Below, one piece after another: positions 24,092 through 35,520 of a DNA stretch of 64,000 bases (position 1 is its first letter; every line of letters begins with the position of its first letter). The stretch covers positions 1,240,001 to 1,304,000 of the forward strand of contig ML996688.1 in NCBI GenBank assembly GCA_010356995.1, read 5' to 3'. The translations under genes and the position numbers were made by a program. The notes beneath the pieces were generated by a model. It was not told the origin of the DNA. It saw nothing but the letters and a program-made list of their open reading frames with translations, and did no database searches. This stretch comes from Trichodelitschia bisporula. Lineage: Eukaryota > Ascomycota > Dothideomycetes > Phaeotrichales > Phaeotrichaceae.

Positions 24092-25192
24092 TGCCGACTT
24101 GTCAGTTCGGTGAGTTGACGAGCGGGGAAGGTCGGTTGTACGAGTAACCTTTGGTTGGTCTTGTTTCACGGCCTGGATCATGTGTAATGACCTACTGAGA
24201 TTATAACGAGGTTTTCTGTCCATTTAGACGCCAGTCCGGGAGTCCATCAAGCTGAAGAGATACCATATACTTGCTTCTGGCCGCTGAATCGAAGAGAGTT
24301 GCAGGCTTGCTTTTCAACGAAGACTATATCGGCTCAGTTGCGCGATACCTAGCTCAAAAGCCGTTCCCCTCCGACCAACATTTTCTGCCTTAGGTGTGGG
24401 GTTGACAACCGTGTTCGGCTATGAAGAGGATATGAGGAGATTGTAGCTTGAGAATGGGTAGCCTGTGCACCTGTTGATGACCCATTCGATGCGGAAAGGT
24501 TAATGATTGAGAGCACATAGATAGTTAACTAATAGCAGATTCAACTGGAGATCCGTATCACAAGCAACCAGCAGCGAGAGGACAAATTAGGAAATGGATT
24601 ATATATGAAGGCTGCTAGAGAGCCAAGCGATGAAGTACCGTCCTACTGGGCGGCCGTACCCGGAGGCCGGATGCGATCATCGAGGCTTATGGTCAGCCTT
24701 CGATCAGTGTTCGATGGATATTCGACGGCATCGCTTGCCCCAGGGGTGTCATGCATCGCGCCAATTTGGGTCATTCACGTAGTGCCCCTGCGGAAACATC
24801 CATGCTCTGATCACCGATCAATGGGGTAGGCAATTAATCTCCGAAGTACAAGCCGTGCACATATCCACCTTCTGCATTAAACTTGAAGTTTAATGGGAAC
24901 TACTGCTTCGTTGATCAGAGCGAAACGATTCAGCAGAGGAGTTCACTACCCCCAGAGACCCTCCACGTGCACGTACGGAGGTACGTAGTAGGTCAGCTGT
25001 TCGTGGTAGATCGGGAGGAGCGGAGGTGGGGGGAGCCGCTAGCCTGTATCAGAAAATCATCACCAACCGCACCTGGTTATATCAGTCGCAGCTCCAAAGC
25101 TCATGGAATTTGGAGTCGGAATATTGTGAACCGGGTGAAGGTCTCCGCTACAGTATGAGCATGTGCTTACAGGACGGTAGATGATCGGAGCT

Positions 25193-25220
25193 GACGCCAG
25201 ACGCCAGACGCCACTGCCAC
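25193..25220. repeat. Short GACGCCA tandem repeat
   Basis: Three exact copies of a 7-nt unit (GACGCCA) followed by a degenerate continuation, about 290 bp upstream of the symporter start. Confidence 0.7.
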
Positions 25221-25269
25221 TGCTTACTAGCCGGGGGCCCAGAACGCCGCGCAGGATTGGCGTGAAAGG

Positions 25270-25288
25270 GAGGCGCGCTGAGCGCCTC
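25270..25288. other. Short GC-rich hairpin
   Basis: Inverted repeat with 7-bp arms GAGGCGC/GCGCCTC and a 5-nt loop, in the upstream region of the symporter. Its role is unknown. Confidence 0.5.
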
Positions 25289-25503
25289 TCATGCAGCCCT
25301 GCCCGGGTGGGTTAGTTCTACTGTACAGTCCAAGTGTTCACAAGCTTGCGCGGTTGCGCGTCACTTCACCCTTATAACCCCTTCCTTCACTTGTTTCTGC
25401 CCCGCGTGCATAGCCGACTATGGGACTTACGCAGCGCTTCTAGCACCATTCAATCGCTCTCGAGCTACGCACACTCGCCTGACGTCGTCCATTTGACTGC
25501 GGG

Positions 25504-27231
25504 ATGCCTTCCATCGCAACATGGGCCGGCACTGCCTCCATAAAGGGCTCATCAGAGTCCACCCGCATGGCGCTGTTGACTCTCAGTCTCATTGGTATCC
25601 AGTGGGTTCTCTGGTCTCGATGTACTCCTCTACTAACTTCTGGCTTAGATTCACCTGGGGAATCGAGATGACATACTGCACGCCGTACCTCCTCAAACTC
25701 GGACTGACGAAGAGCAAAGTGTCGCTCGTTTGGATCGCCGGCCCAATTTCTGGCCTCATAATGCAACCGATCGTAGGAGTAATTGCGGATAGGTCGACAT
25801 CACCCTGGGGTCGTCGGCGGCCGTTCATGGTAGTGGGTACGGTAATCGTCAGCATATGTTTGCTCATACTCGGCTGGACTTCCGAGATCGTGGGAGTCTT
25901 TGTCTCGGACCCAGATATGAAACGCTCAGCTACAATTGCCCTTGCTGTCCTCAGCATCTACGGCGTAGACTTTGCGATCAATGCTGTTCAAGCGTCGACC
26001 CGGAGTCTTGTGGTGGATACTCTCCCCATACCGAAGCAGCAACTAGGGTCCGCATGGGCGAGCCGAATGGTTTCGATTGGAGGACTGATCGGATACGCTG
26101 CTGGCGCCATGGATCTGAGCCAGATATTTGGCACCTCGATCGGCGACTCGCAATTCAAGCAGCTTACCGTCGTCGCGGCTGTAACCATTTGCGCCACGGT
26201 CGGTACAACGTGCTGGGCCGTATCCGAGAGAGTGCTCGTATCTAGCGGAAGGGGCCAGGATGAGAGTATTGGCGCCATGGCCACGTTTTCTCAGATCATG
26301 ACGACGGCTTTGCATTTACCAGACCGAATTGCAGCCATTTGCTGGATCCAGTTCTGGTGCTGGATCGGGTGGTTCCCATTCCTGTTCTACAGCACGACCT
26401 GGATCGGAGAGGTGTACCTTCGTTACAATGCCCCTGCTGATGCCAGAGACCACGCGGATTCCTTGGGACAGATCGGGCGAGTTGGCAGCTTATCGCTCAT
26501 TGTCTTCTCCCTCGTCACTTTCGCAGGTTCTGTCATGCTCCCGTGGGTCATTGAGACGCCCACTGAGGAAACTCCTGATTTTACGCCCCGCCCGCCAGCC
26601 AGCATTGCACCATTCCTCGCGGAACTCCAGAAGTACAAGCCTCGACTCATCACGGCGTGGTCCTACTCACACATCATATTTGCTGGTTCAATGGTATCAG
26701 CACCCTTTGTCACGTCTTTGCGCTCGGCCACAACCATCATTGCCATGTGCGGCATGTAAGTTACCCCTGTGTCCTCACCATTCTGTCTAACTTCACAGAC
26801 CTTGGGCGCTTGCATGCTGGGCACCTTTCACCTTCATGGGCATGGAGATCAACAGACTCAACTCCGGTACAGACCAGAACCGTACTCGCAAGAGCCGCGG
26901 CTCGATGGAGATGAATAGCACTCAGAGCGCCGCTCTTCTGTCGCACCCGGACAATGAATCAAAGGACTCCAGCAGCGACCTTGCTGGAGTCTATCTCGGG
27001 ATCCTCAATCTCTACACTACGTTGCCCCAGTTTATCGGAACATTCATATCTTGGATGGTCTTTTCAATCCTCGAGCCGGGCAAGAGCCCAGAACTGGCGA
27101 AGGAGGCACATCCAGACGAACATCACTCGAAAGATGGACCTAACGCAATTGCCGTATGCCTGTTTATTGGCGCGGTAGCGGCACTGGTCGCTGCATACGC
27201 AACCAATCGACTCGATCGGATCTCGCGCTAA
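25504..27231 (+). CDS. Sut1-like glycoside/sucrose:H+ symporter (GPH/SUT family)
   Basis: Plasma-membrane carrier of the plant/fungal sucrose transporter family; fission yeast Sut1 takes up maltose and sucrose. Exons 25504-25601, 25649-26755 and 26799-27231 give 545 residues. About 12 hydrophobic segments alternate with loops. The family signature lies in the loop after the second helix: GVIADRSTSPWGRRRPF. The N-terminal motif FTWGIEMTYCTPYLLKLGL is also typical. A hydrophilic central loop and a cytosolic loop after CGIPWALACWAPFTFMGMEIN, rich in Ser/Asn/Asp, are regulatory candidates. The start puts 21 polar residues before helix 1. Substrate is inference from the family. Confidence 0.92.
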
Positions 27232-28117
27232 GATATGTGGATTTGACGATCTAGTTAGAATTGATGGTCTCTTTCTGACGATTGCTTTTTGTGCAGGGCA
27301 AAGTTGTCGAAGTGTGCGTTTTTGGTCGGTGGGGTTGCGGTTCCTTAGGATTCGCTCGAAGGCGAAGGAAAAGACGGTGAGCGACTCGTTCCGCACTAAA
27401 GGGTAATACACACAATTGTTTGAGCAGAGCGGAGTAAGGTGCTAGTTGTAGAATCGGATTTCCGGCGGCTCAAATATTGCTTCCAAAGCGTGCGATTAAT
27501 CTCGGAGAAAGGGGCAGCTGGCTGGTTGGGAGTTTTGATACCCATGGCATTGCCATTACATTTCCTATTCTAGCAATCTACAGAGACACACAGTGATAGT
27601 CAAACTCTTAAATAACATTGATGGTGAACAAACCAGCACTTGCCAGGTGGCTAGACCGATGCATAAAGATGCGCTGAAAAGTGAGCGGTGATGCTGCTGC
27701 GGGGAGAATATAGTTGGCGAAGGGATTGCAAATAAAATTTGTAAAAGGCAAATCAAAGTCCAGGAACAGGCAAATAATGATGGTGAGTACTTCACTAGAC
27801 TAGAATCTACAAAGCGGCTGTTACTTAGGACGGAGAAAGGGAAGCCGGTGGCCGCAAAGGTCGAAAGGCCTAAGAAGAATCGCTTTCGTGGACCTTGGCC
27901 TGTGCGCAGTTTTGTCCACTGCTAAGACCAAGACTTGCAGGGGGGTTGTGGTGAGTGGCGTTTGCGAGGACCGGTTGAAAAAGCGAAACCTCGATTTCTT
28001 AGCACCAACACTCTTCCACTACTGACTACCCCCTCACTCTCGACACAAACCCCCCTCTCTCTCTCCTACATACACAAACACGTCGGCACTTTGTCAAAGT
28101 CGTCCTCAGCAGAGATC
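27232..28117. promoter_or_regulatory. Intergenic region and CT-rich leader of NAP1
   Basis: The last 130 bp before NAP1 are a C/T- and CA-rich leader typical of strongly expressed fungal genes. A 76-codon minus frame (27565-27795) is hydrophobic but otherwise unsupported. Confidence 0.45.
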
Positions 28118-29545
28118 ATGGCCGAACCTATTCGCAACAAGAAACTCGATCTCACTGCCCCGTAAGTCGATTTACCCCACATGATCGCATATGAATCCTG
28201 GGCGCTCGTTACTCACCTGTTTGCAAAGTACGCCTCAGAACACTCCGCTGAACGCTGCGCCCATCTCGTCGCGTGCGCAGCAGCCCGGGTTGTCGAGTCT
28301 TAAAGAAGGTTGGTACTTCCCATATCGAGTTGCTTCAAGATGGCCACTGACGGTTTTTACCCCGCACAGAGGACTTTGACAAGGCAGCGGCCGCTGGTCT
28401 GTTGGCCTCGAATCCAGCTCTGATCAACATGATGCAGGCTAAGCTTGGTTCTCTCATCGGGCGTCCTTCAGGCTACATCGAGGCATTGCCTCCTCAGGTT
28501 CGCAAGCGCGTCACTGGGCTGAAGGGCGTCCAAAAGGAGCATGCACGCCTTGAGGCCGAGTTTCAGGAAGAGGTGCTTGAACTGGAGAAGAAGTATTTCA
28601 AGAAGTTCACGCCTCTTTATGAGAAACGTGCTCGTATCGTCAACGGTCTCGAGGAACCGACTGAAGACGAAGTTTCTGCAGGTCAACAGAAGGATGAGGA
28701 GGGTGAACCCAAGATTCAAGAGTTGGAGGATACTCCCGCCGAGGATGCTTCAGAGCTGGCTCCTAAGGGCGTCCCAGAGTTCTGGCTGTCATCAATGAAG
28801 AACCAGATCTCGCTCGCCGAGATGATCACCGATCGGGATGAGGAAGCCCTCCAACATCTGGCAGACATTCGCATGGAGTACCTTGACAAGCCTGGCTTTA
28901 AGTTGATCTTCGAGTTTACCGAGAATGAGTTCTTCACCAACAAGACTCTCACCAAGACCTACTTCTACCAGGAGGAGAACGGTTATGGTGGTGATTTCAT
29001 CTACGATCATGCTGAGGGCCAGTCCATCGACTGGAAGTCTGGCAAAGATCTTACCGTTCGCATCGAGAACAAGAAGCAACGGAATAAGAGTAAGTCAACT
29101 GTTAGCGAGTGATGGCCAGCCACTAACCAGAGTCTAGATACCAAGCAGACGCGCATTGTCAAGAAGACCGTCCCTTGCGAATCTTTCTTTAACTTCTTCG
29201 CACCCCCCAAGCCGCCGGCCGGAGAGGACGACACCTCTTCCGACATCGAGGAGCGCCTGGAGTTGGACTACCAACTTGGCGAAGACATCAAGGAGAAGCT
29301 TATCCCGCGTGCCATCGATTGGTTCACCGGCGAAGCCCTCCAGTTTGAGCAATTCGACGAGCTCGATGAAGGCGAGTTTGAAGACGAGGATGATGAGGAG
29401 GATGACTTCTCCGAAGATCGTGACGAGGATGAAGAGGAGTCAGATGAAGAGGTATGTGACATCTCCCTTCCGGGGCCTAGAACTAATTCAACAGGATGAC
29501 CCGTCGAAACCCAAGCAAGAGGCTGCTGAGTGCAAGCAGAGCTAG
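28118..29545 (+). CDS. NAP1: Nucleosome assembly protein NAP1
   Basis: Histone H2A-H2B chaperone. Exons 28118-28161, 28229-28308, 28370-29089, 29138-29451 and 29495-29545 sum to 403 codons (402 residues). The NAP domain is recognised by [38 protein letters not shown], a long dimerisation helix ([20 protein letters not shown]), [24 protein letters not shown] and [10 protein letters not shown]. The C-terminus is the usual acidic tail. Intron 4 (43 nt) contains a CTAGAACTA motif (29477-29485). Confidence 0.97.
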
Positions 29546-31255
29546 GCGGCTGTGACACAATGTACGATCAATCCCATATTTACTTTGTTTTGCCCCATTC
29601 ATCCGCGTTTCTCAACCGCTCTCTATTACGTTTTGATCGTCTGTCCAATAATACTGACTGTTTAGCGGACTTGAATGGTTTGACGGAAAGGCGTTGCGGT
29701 TCATCGATGTTCATGATCTTCAGAAGACATACGAATCCGTAGTTTCTTAGATTCAGTACTAATATACGAGGGTTCCGTATGATGAAGCCAATGTGATGTA
29801 AGAAATGAAGACATCTGACGTTGATGTGCGAGCTCGGCATACATATAGTGGGAACTCGGGGATCTCATGTACTATATATTCATCTCACTTGCCCGAAGCC
29901 TATTCGCCAGCGAAATAGCGGGAAGCATTAGTACAGTTCTTACGAGAAGCTTGCAGTTGTTCGAGTAGTTGCTTCCCAGCCAGCCGTTTTCTGCCCAGTG
30001 ATACAGGGTACAAGCTTGTCGGCGGATTGGTTGAGCCGAAGCTTCTGCCAGTCAACATCCCCCAGTTATCCGACGAAGCCGCCGGGCTCTTAAATCCGTC
30101 CCCGTGGGATGCGGGGTTATGCGGGTTTGCGGGTTGGAGGAACGGCGGGCATGCTCTACATTGATGAATGCTTGCGAGGCTTTTGGGTCGAATACGCATG
30201 GCAAGTCTGAGCCAAGACGAATCGCGATGCTTACAAGAGATGCTCTTGAGGATATGATGCCCATTGTCTGCAGGGAAGCCGTACTAAACAGCCGCTTACA
30301 TGCAGGCGTCGAGGGATACAGTCTGCAGAGCTAGACATGGCCACCCCATAAGTAAGGTTAGAAGTCAAAGCTGTAACTGGCACTGGCGCAAGGAAAGGGT
30401 TGCCGTGGATAACCGCCCGTGCGGGATACATAAAGAGGGAATTGAGGTAAGTGGCGGGGCATGGTGGGGAAGAAGCTGCGACGAGGGAAAATGCCTTGAA
30501 AGTGTTGATGCTTGATAAAAATGCCTGGCGGCTTACTGATGCGACCATCATGGCCGACCCTCCGCCTCAGTCATCAGGGTGGGTAGTGGATATCTCTCAC
30601 AGGTGTATTTAGAGGGACTGCGGAGTACGGAGTAGCCAGTCATTATCCCTAAGTCCGTGTGAAGAAACGGCATTTCCTCCCCTCTTCCTCTATTTGCTTC
30701 TCTCTTCATTCAAAGGCTGTCTGGGAAGGTCGTCTACAGTATCCCCCCAGAGTCTCGAGTCACAGCTGCCCCTCCATTTTGCTTCTTCCTCATCGCTTCT
30801 CTGACGCCACAAGAAGAAAGGTCTCTGGCCTATTTCGTCTGAGCTTAAAACCGCCCGCACCCCACATTGCCCCTCCACGCTGCATTTCGTAACGTCACAA
30901 GGACCCTAGGGGAGCTCAACACAAGTTGCAGCACGGCAAGTCTCCACCCCCAAAAACTGCTACCTACCCGCCGTGCCCGCCGTGCCCGCATCGACTCAGA
31001 CCCCACTTCACATTTCCCACCGCCACCGGGCACCGCAGCTGCACTTCACTACACTACAGTAATCACCATCGCCCCCGCCCCCCTCTTTACCTTCTGCTTC
31101 CCGCAAACCCACTTCGCCTTTCAACACTCAATTCCACTACCGGGAGCTCCCGCCTTTCGGTATCTAGTAGCTGCGAAACTCGTGCCCTCACACCGCCCAA
31201 TCGGCTTCTGTTCTTACCTTCTGTTCCCAATTACCCCTCCTTCTGCGTGGGCGCC
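29546..31255. other. Intergenic region between NAP1 and G6PD genes
   Basis: The right 600 bp are a pyrimidine-rich leader of the G6PD gene. TACGGAGTA occurs at 30625-30633. Minus-strand frames at 30551-30231 and 30199-29900 have some coding flavour and intron-like ends; see findings. Confidence 0.4.
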
Positions 31256-33252
31256 ATGGCTGGCTCCAGCACCTTCATCTCGCCCGATGTCGAGCATACC
31301 CCTGGGTAAGTCTCCCTATTCTCGCAGTATCTTCTTTACTATTTGTGCCCTTCTTTGGATCGCGAAACTGGATTGCGAACTGCCGTCATGTTTTGCGACT
31401 GGGGGTTCGCGCATACGTCATGATCCCATCTGTGAGGTGCAGTGGTGGTGTCCGAGCTCACTAACTTCTCGGGGGCGTCTTTAGCAACGTGGAGCTAAAG
31501 GACAACACTGTGATCATAGTGTTAGGCGCCTCTGGAGACCTGGCGAAGAAGAAGACAGTAAGTCCATGTAGCATCCACTTAGCCCACTACTAACGCGAAT
31601 AACAGTTCCCTGCCCTATTCGGCCTCGTACGTCCCGCGCCGTGCCCATTGGCACATTAGACTGACTGCTATAAAGTTCCGCAACGGTTTCCTTCCCAAAG
31701 ATGTCCATATCGTTGGGTATGCCCGTACGAAGATGGACCATACGGAATACCTTAAGCGGGTCAAGTCATATATCAAGACGCCAACCAAGGACATGGAGGA
31801 GCAGCTAGGGAAGTTCTGCTCTCTCTGCACCTATATCGCTGGGCAGTACGATCAGGATGAGTCCTTTATCAACCTCACAAACCACCTCGAGAAGTTGGAG
31901 GGAGACCGGAAAGAGAATCATCGCATCTTCTACATGGCGCTCCCTCCCAGCGTCTTCATCACCGTCTCGCAGCACCTGAAGCGGAACTGTTATCCTAATA
32001 ATGGCATTTCCCGCGTCATTGTACGTGAGTCGACGCCTTGCCTGCAGCTGCTGACAGGTTTTAGGTTGAAAAGCCCTTCGGTAAAGACTTGAAGAGCGCG
32101 CGTGAGCTGCAGCGAGCTCTTGCTCCGGACTGGAAGGAAGACGAAATCTACCGAATCGACCATTACCTCGGAAAGGAGATGGTAAAGAACCTCCTTATTC
32201 TGCGGTTTGGCAACGAATTCTTTGGCGCTACGTGGAACAGAAACCACATCGACAATGTTCAGATTTCCTTCAAGGAGCCTTTTGGAACGGAGGGCCGTGG
32301 CGGCTACTTCGACGAATTTGGCATCATTCGGGATGTCATGCAAAATCGTGGGTCAATTGCTTCTCGGAGTATCCGTGTCTAACCATGTGTAGACTTGCTC
32401 CAGATCCTGACACTTTTATGTATGGAACGGCCTCTTTCTTTCTCGCCTGAAGATATTCGGGATGAGAAGGTGAGGGTCCTCCGTGCTATGCCTGCCATTG
32501 AGCCCAAGAACGTCATCATTGGGCAGTACGGCAGATCGTTGGACGGCAGCAAGCCCGCTTACAAAGATGACGATTCTGTTCCAAAGGAGTCGCGGTGTCC
32601 CACTTTCGCATCCATGGTCGCCTACATCAAGAATGAGCGGTGGGACGGCGTGCCTTTCATCCTGAAGGCCGGCAAAGGTGAGACCCAAACATATTCTTAA
32701 TGTTGAAGCTAACTTTCCAGCTCTGAACGAGCAGAAGACCGAGGTCCGCATCCAGTTTAAGGATGTGACGTCGGGTATCTTTAAGGATATTCCCCGGAAC
32801 GAGCTGGTGATTCGTGTGCAGCCTAACGAGTCCGTCTACATCAAAATGAACTCCAAGCTCCCCGGTCTCTCCATGCAGACGGTTGTGACGGAGCTTGACC
32901 TGACATATCGACGCCGCTTCTCCGACTTGAAGATTCCGGAGGCCTATGAGAGTCTCATCTTGGACGCCTTGAAGGGCGACCATTCCAACTTTGTCCGCGA
33001 CGACGAACTTGATGCCAGCTGGAGGATTTTCACTCCGCTGCTCCACTACCTTGACGAGAACAAGGAGATCCATCCCATGGAATATCCCTACGGTAAGCAA
33101 GTCAACCTGTGATTCAACATACGCTGACCCCTCTAGGCTCTCGTGGCCCTGCTGTGCTGGACGATTTCACCGCGTCGTACGGCTACAAGTTCAGCGATGC
33201 CGCTAACTACCAGTGGCCGGTTACCTCGGCGGCTCCACCGGAGAAGCTCTAA
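31256..33252 (+). CDS. ZWF1: Glucose-6-phosphate 1-dehydrogenase
   Basis: First enzyme of the oxidative pentose phosphate pathway, reducing NADP+ in the cytosol. Eight exons: 31256-31305, 31485-31557, 31606-31626, 31676-32020, 32065-32347, 32393-32677, 32721-33092 and 33137-33252, together 515 codons (514 residues, normal length). Motifs: NADP-binding [29 protein letters not shown], the active-site [11 protein letters not shown], and FEWA-region equivalents such as [18 protein letters not shown]. The third exon is a 21-nt microexon coding FPALFGL. It is convergent with the MCT-like gene (368 bp apart). Confidence 0.97.
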
Positions 33253-33620
33253 GGGACGGATCCTGAGTTATCCCCTTCTCGGCTGGTGCGACGCGCGCGC
33301 CACCAGAGTAACGAGCTGATGGTTTTGATGAGATCACGCCGCTTTATGTCAGTGAAGTGGGAAAGGTAGATAAGGAAAGTCAAATGATCACACGGCTCGC
33401 TCCCCTCTACGCAGGCAATAGACGATATGGTTCCGGACTAGGAATAGGGTTTCATTATCACGATGGAAGCGTAAACAGGGGGGGTCAAATAGCCGTCTGA
33501 GTTCAAGTCTTTGCCTTTTTCATTATGATGATCTTTGTTTCCACGCGAGAAAAGCTTTCCTGACCAAACCATTCTATGCCTGTGGGACTGTGAGTTGAAA
33601 CGATACCTCTGCTCACTACT
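33253..33620. other. Convergent 3' intergenic space
   Basis: 3' ends of the G6PD gene and the MCT-like transporter. No gene is seen. Confidence 0.5.
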
Positions 33621-35016
33621 CTACCACAACCACCCTACCCGCCGAACAAGGAAGCTGAGTCCCCCAAGCAAGGCCGAAACACCGGTAAAGGTTATGAGGG
33701 GCCCATATCCCGTCCCGTACGCCATGCCACCCTCACCGATCCATGGCTTTCCCCTCACCAATGCTTCGCTCAGTGGTCCACTCACTACGTTCCCAACACC
33801 TCTCCCAAACGCTAAAAACCCAAACACTATGCCACTGTCGGCCTCGTGGTGCTTACGCTGCACATCTTTGATGATTCCCGTCCATGTACTGCTGAAGCTC
33901 CCGGCGAACAGCCCATATACGACGCAGAAGATGTACAGCACCCCCAAATTTGTCGCCAGGCCCCACAACACAAACACACCAACAGTAGCCCCAACCGTCG
34001 AAACTAAGATACATGTAGTAACATGCCAGCGATCGATCATGCCTCCCATTACAATGCACCCAAACACACTCGCAATGTTAACCGCAATGACAGTCAGTGC
34101 AGCACGTACGCCCCCAACGCCCAACCCCTCGCTCGCATAGGTGGGCAGATAAATAGCGGGCATGAAGTAACCGAGCGACTCGAGGATATTACAGGCCTGC
34201 AGCACGATAAAGCTGGGGGAGAGCATGAAGCGCAAATCGAAGAGGGGGCCGCTGGAATGCTGGCGCGGCTGGGCCTGTGTGAGTGGCACGCGGGGCTTGA
34301 CGAAAGTGGAAAGAGGGAGGGTGAGGATACTAAGCGCGATGGCCCATATGCGAAGGGTGGTGCGGAAGCCGTAGCGTGCGAGAAGGGCCTGGAGGACGAG
34401 GGGAAGGACGACGCCGGCGACACCGGTGCCAGCCCACATGAAGCCGAAGGCCATGCCGCGCTTTTTGATGAACCATTCATTGACGAAGAGGATGGTTGGC
34501 GAATAGGCGATGCTGCCGCCGATGGCGTATAGAATGCCTTGGGTGAGGATTAGGTGCGTCACATTTTGACTGAAGGAGGATAGGACGAGGGCGGTGGCCA
34601 TGATGACGATGCCGATTACGACGGCTGGGCGGCGAAGGCGGGGCCATTTTTGGAGAGAGGCGAAGACGAAGGGTGCATCGAGGTACATGATTCCCTTTCA
34701 CGATTAGTGATCGTTGGATTCGGTGCGATGGAGAGCATACCATGCCACATGTGCCGATGACGGCAATGTTCTTTGAGCCAGCGAAGAGAGGATTCGAGCT
34801 GTAGTGCTCCTGGAAAATACCAAAAGTGTATGGGAACCCCCAGATGGTGGCTTCAAACATGAAGCAGGCTATCAAAAAGAGCCATGCGTCTTTGCCGCCA
34901 TCTGGAGGCGGAACCGGCCGCCCTGTAATATGAGCCGGTTCGAAGTTGTCTTCAGCGAAGACAACTTCACGATGCCCGTCAACGGCGGTGAGCTCGACAG
35001 AGCTTTCGTTGCGCAT
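33621..35016 (-). CDS. MCT-like major facilitator transporter
   Basis: Membrane carrier of the monocarboxylate-porter branch of MFS, 449 residues. Exons 35016-34741 and 34694-33621 flank a 46-nt intron (GTATGC...GAAAG). The first helix carries the family-type sequence PPPDGGKDAWLFLIACFMFE, where the DGG-W motif marks MCT proteins. About 12 hydrophobic segments follow, with a charged central loop (VKPRVPLTQAQPRQHSSGP). Fungal members move short organic acids, riboflavin or unknown solutes, so the substrate is open. The start is chosen as the first ATG before the DGG motif. Confidence 0.9.
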
Positions 35017-35520
35017 TTGATCGGAGGGTGTTTGGCGGGACTGATTGAATCAATCGCAAAGGTTAAAGCTGCTGAATAGGTCGAAAATGACTTGGGACAG
35101 CCTCATAGTTAAACTCTTTTATCTCATCGCCACCCCCCTTGTCATATGCTGACTTGCGCCCTACATGTCGATCAGCGCTAGTATAGTGCACTAGCATCCT
35201 TCAGATCGCTTAGACAGGCATTCTTTTCCATGAGCCCTACCGTACATAGTACTGTGGACCCCATTTCGGTCATGGTCCAGACTTTAACGTCAAGATTTCA
35301 TGAACTTCATAGTGGGTCGCGCCTATCGTCGGATCAGCGAGGAGTCTTCGAAAGCCTGGATCACACTTCGTTTCTGGAGCTCAGTTGAAAAATATGGTCA
35401 GATTGGTACAGGTCGTAGAGCTGAGGTGGGCATGCCGTGTGGAGTGAACCATTCTAAGCTAAAAAGGCTGCTCGCGGAAACGCTGACCCGTTCAAAGCAG
35501 ATACCGCTACATCCTGACAC
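35017..35520. promoter_or_regulatory. Upstream region of MCT-like gene and 3' end of the acyl-CoA synthetase gene
   Basis: 504 bp with no coding content recognised. Both flanking genes are on the minus strand. Confidence 0.4.

Larger units (their letters stand above)
24092..25503. promoter_or_regulatory. Intergenic region upstream of sugar symporter
   Basis: It contains a three-copy GACGCCA tandem repeat (about 25193-25213), a short hairpin (25270-25288) and TAGTTCTA (25313-25320), the reverse complement of the recurrent octamer. No gene is recognised in 24.1-25.5 kb. Confidence 0.4.
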
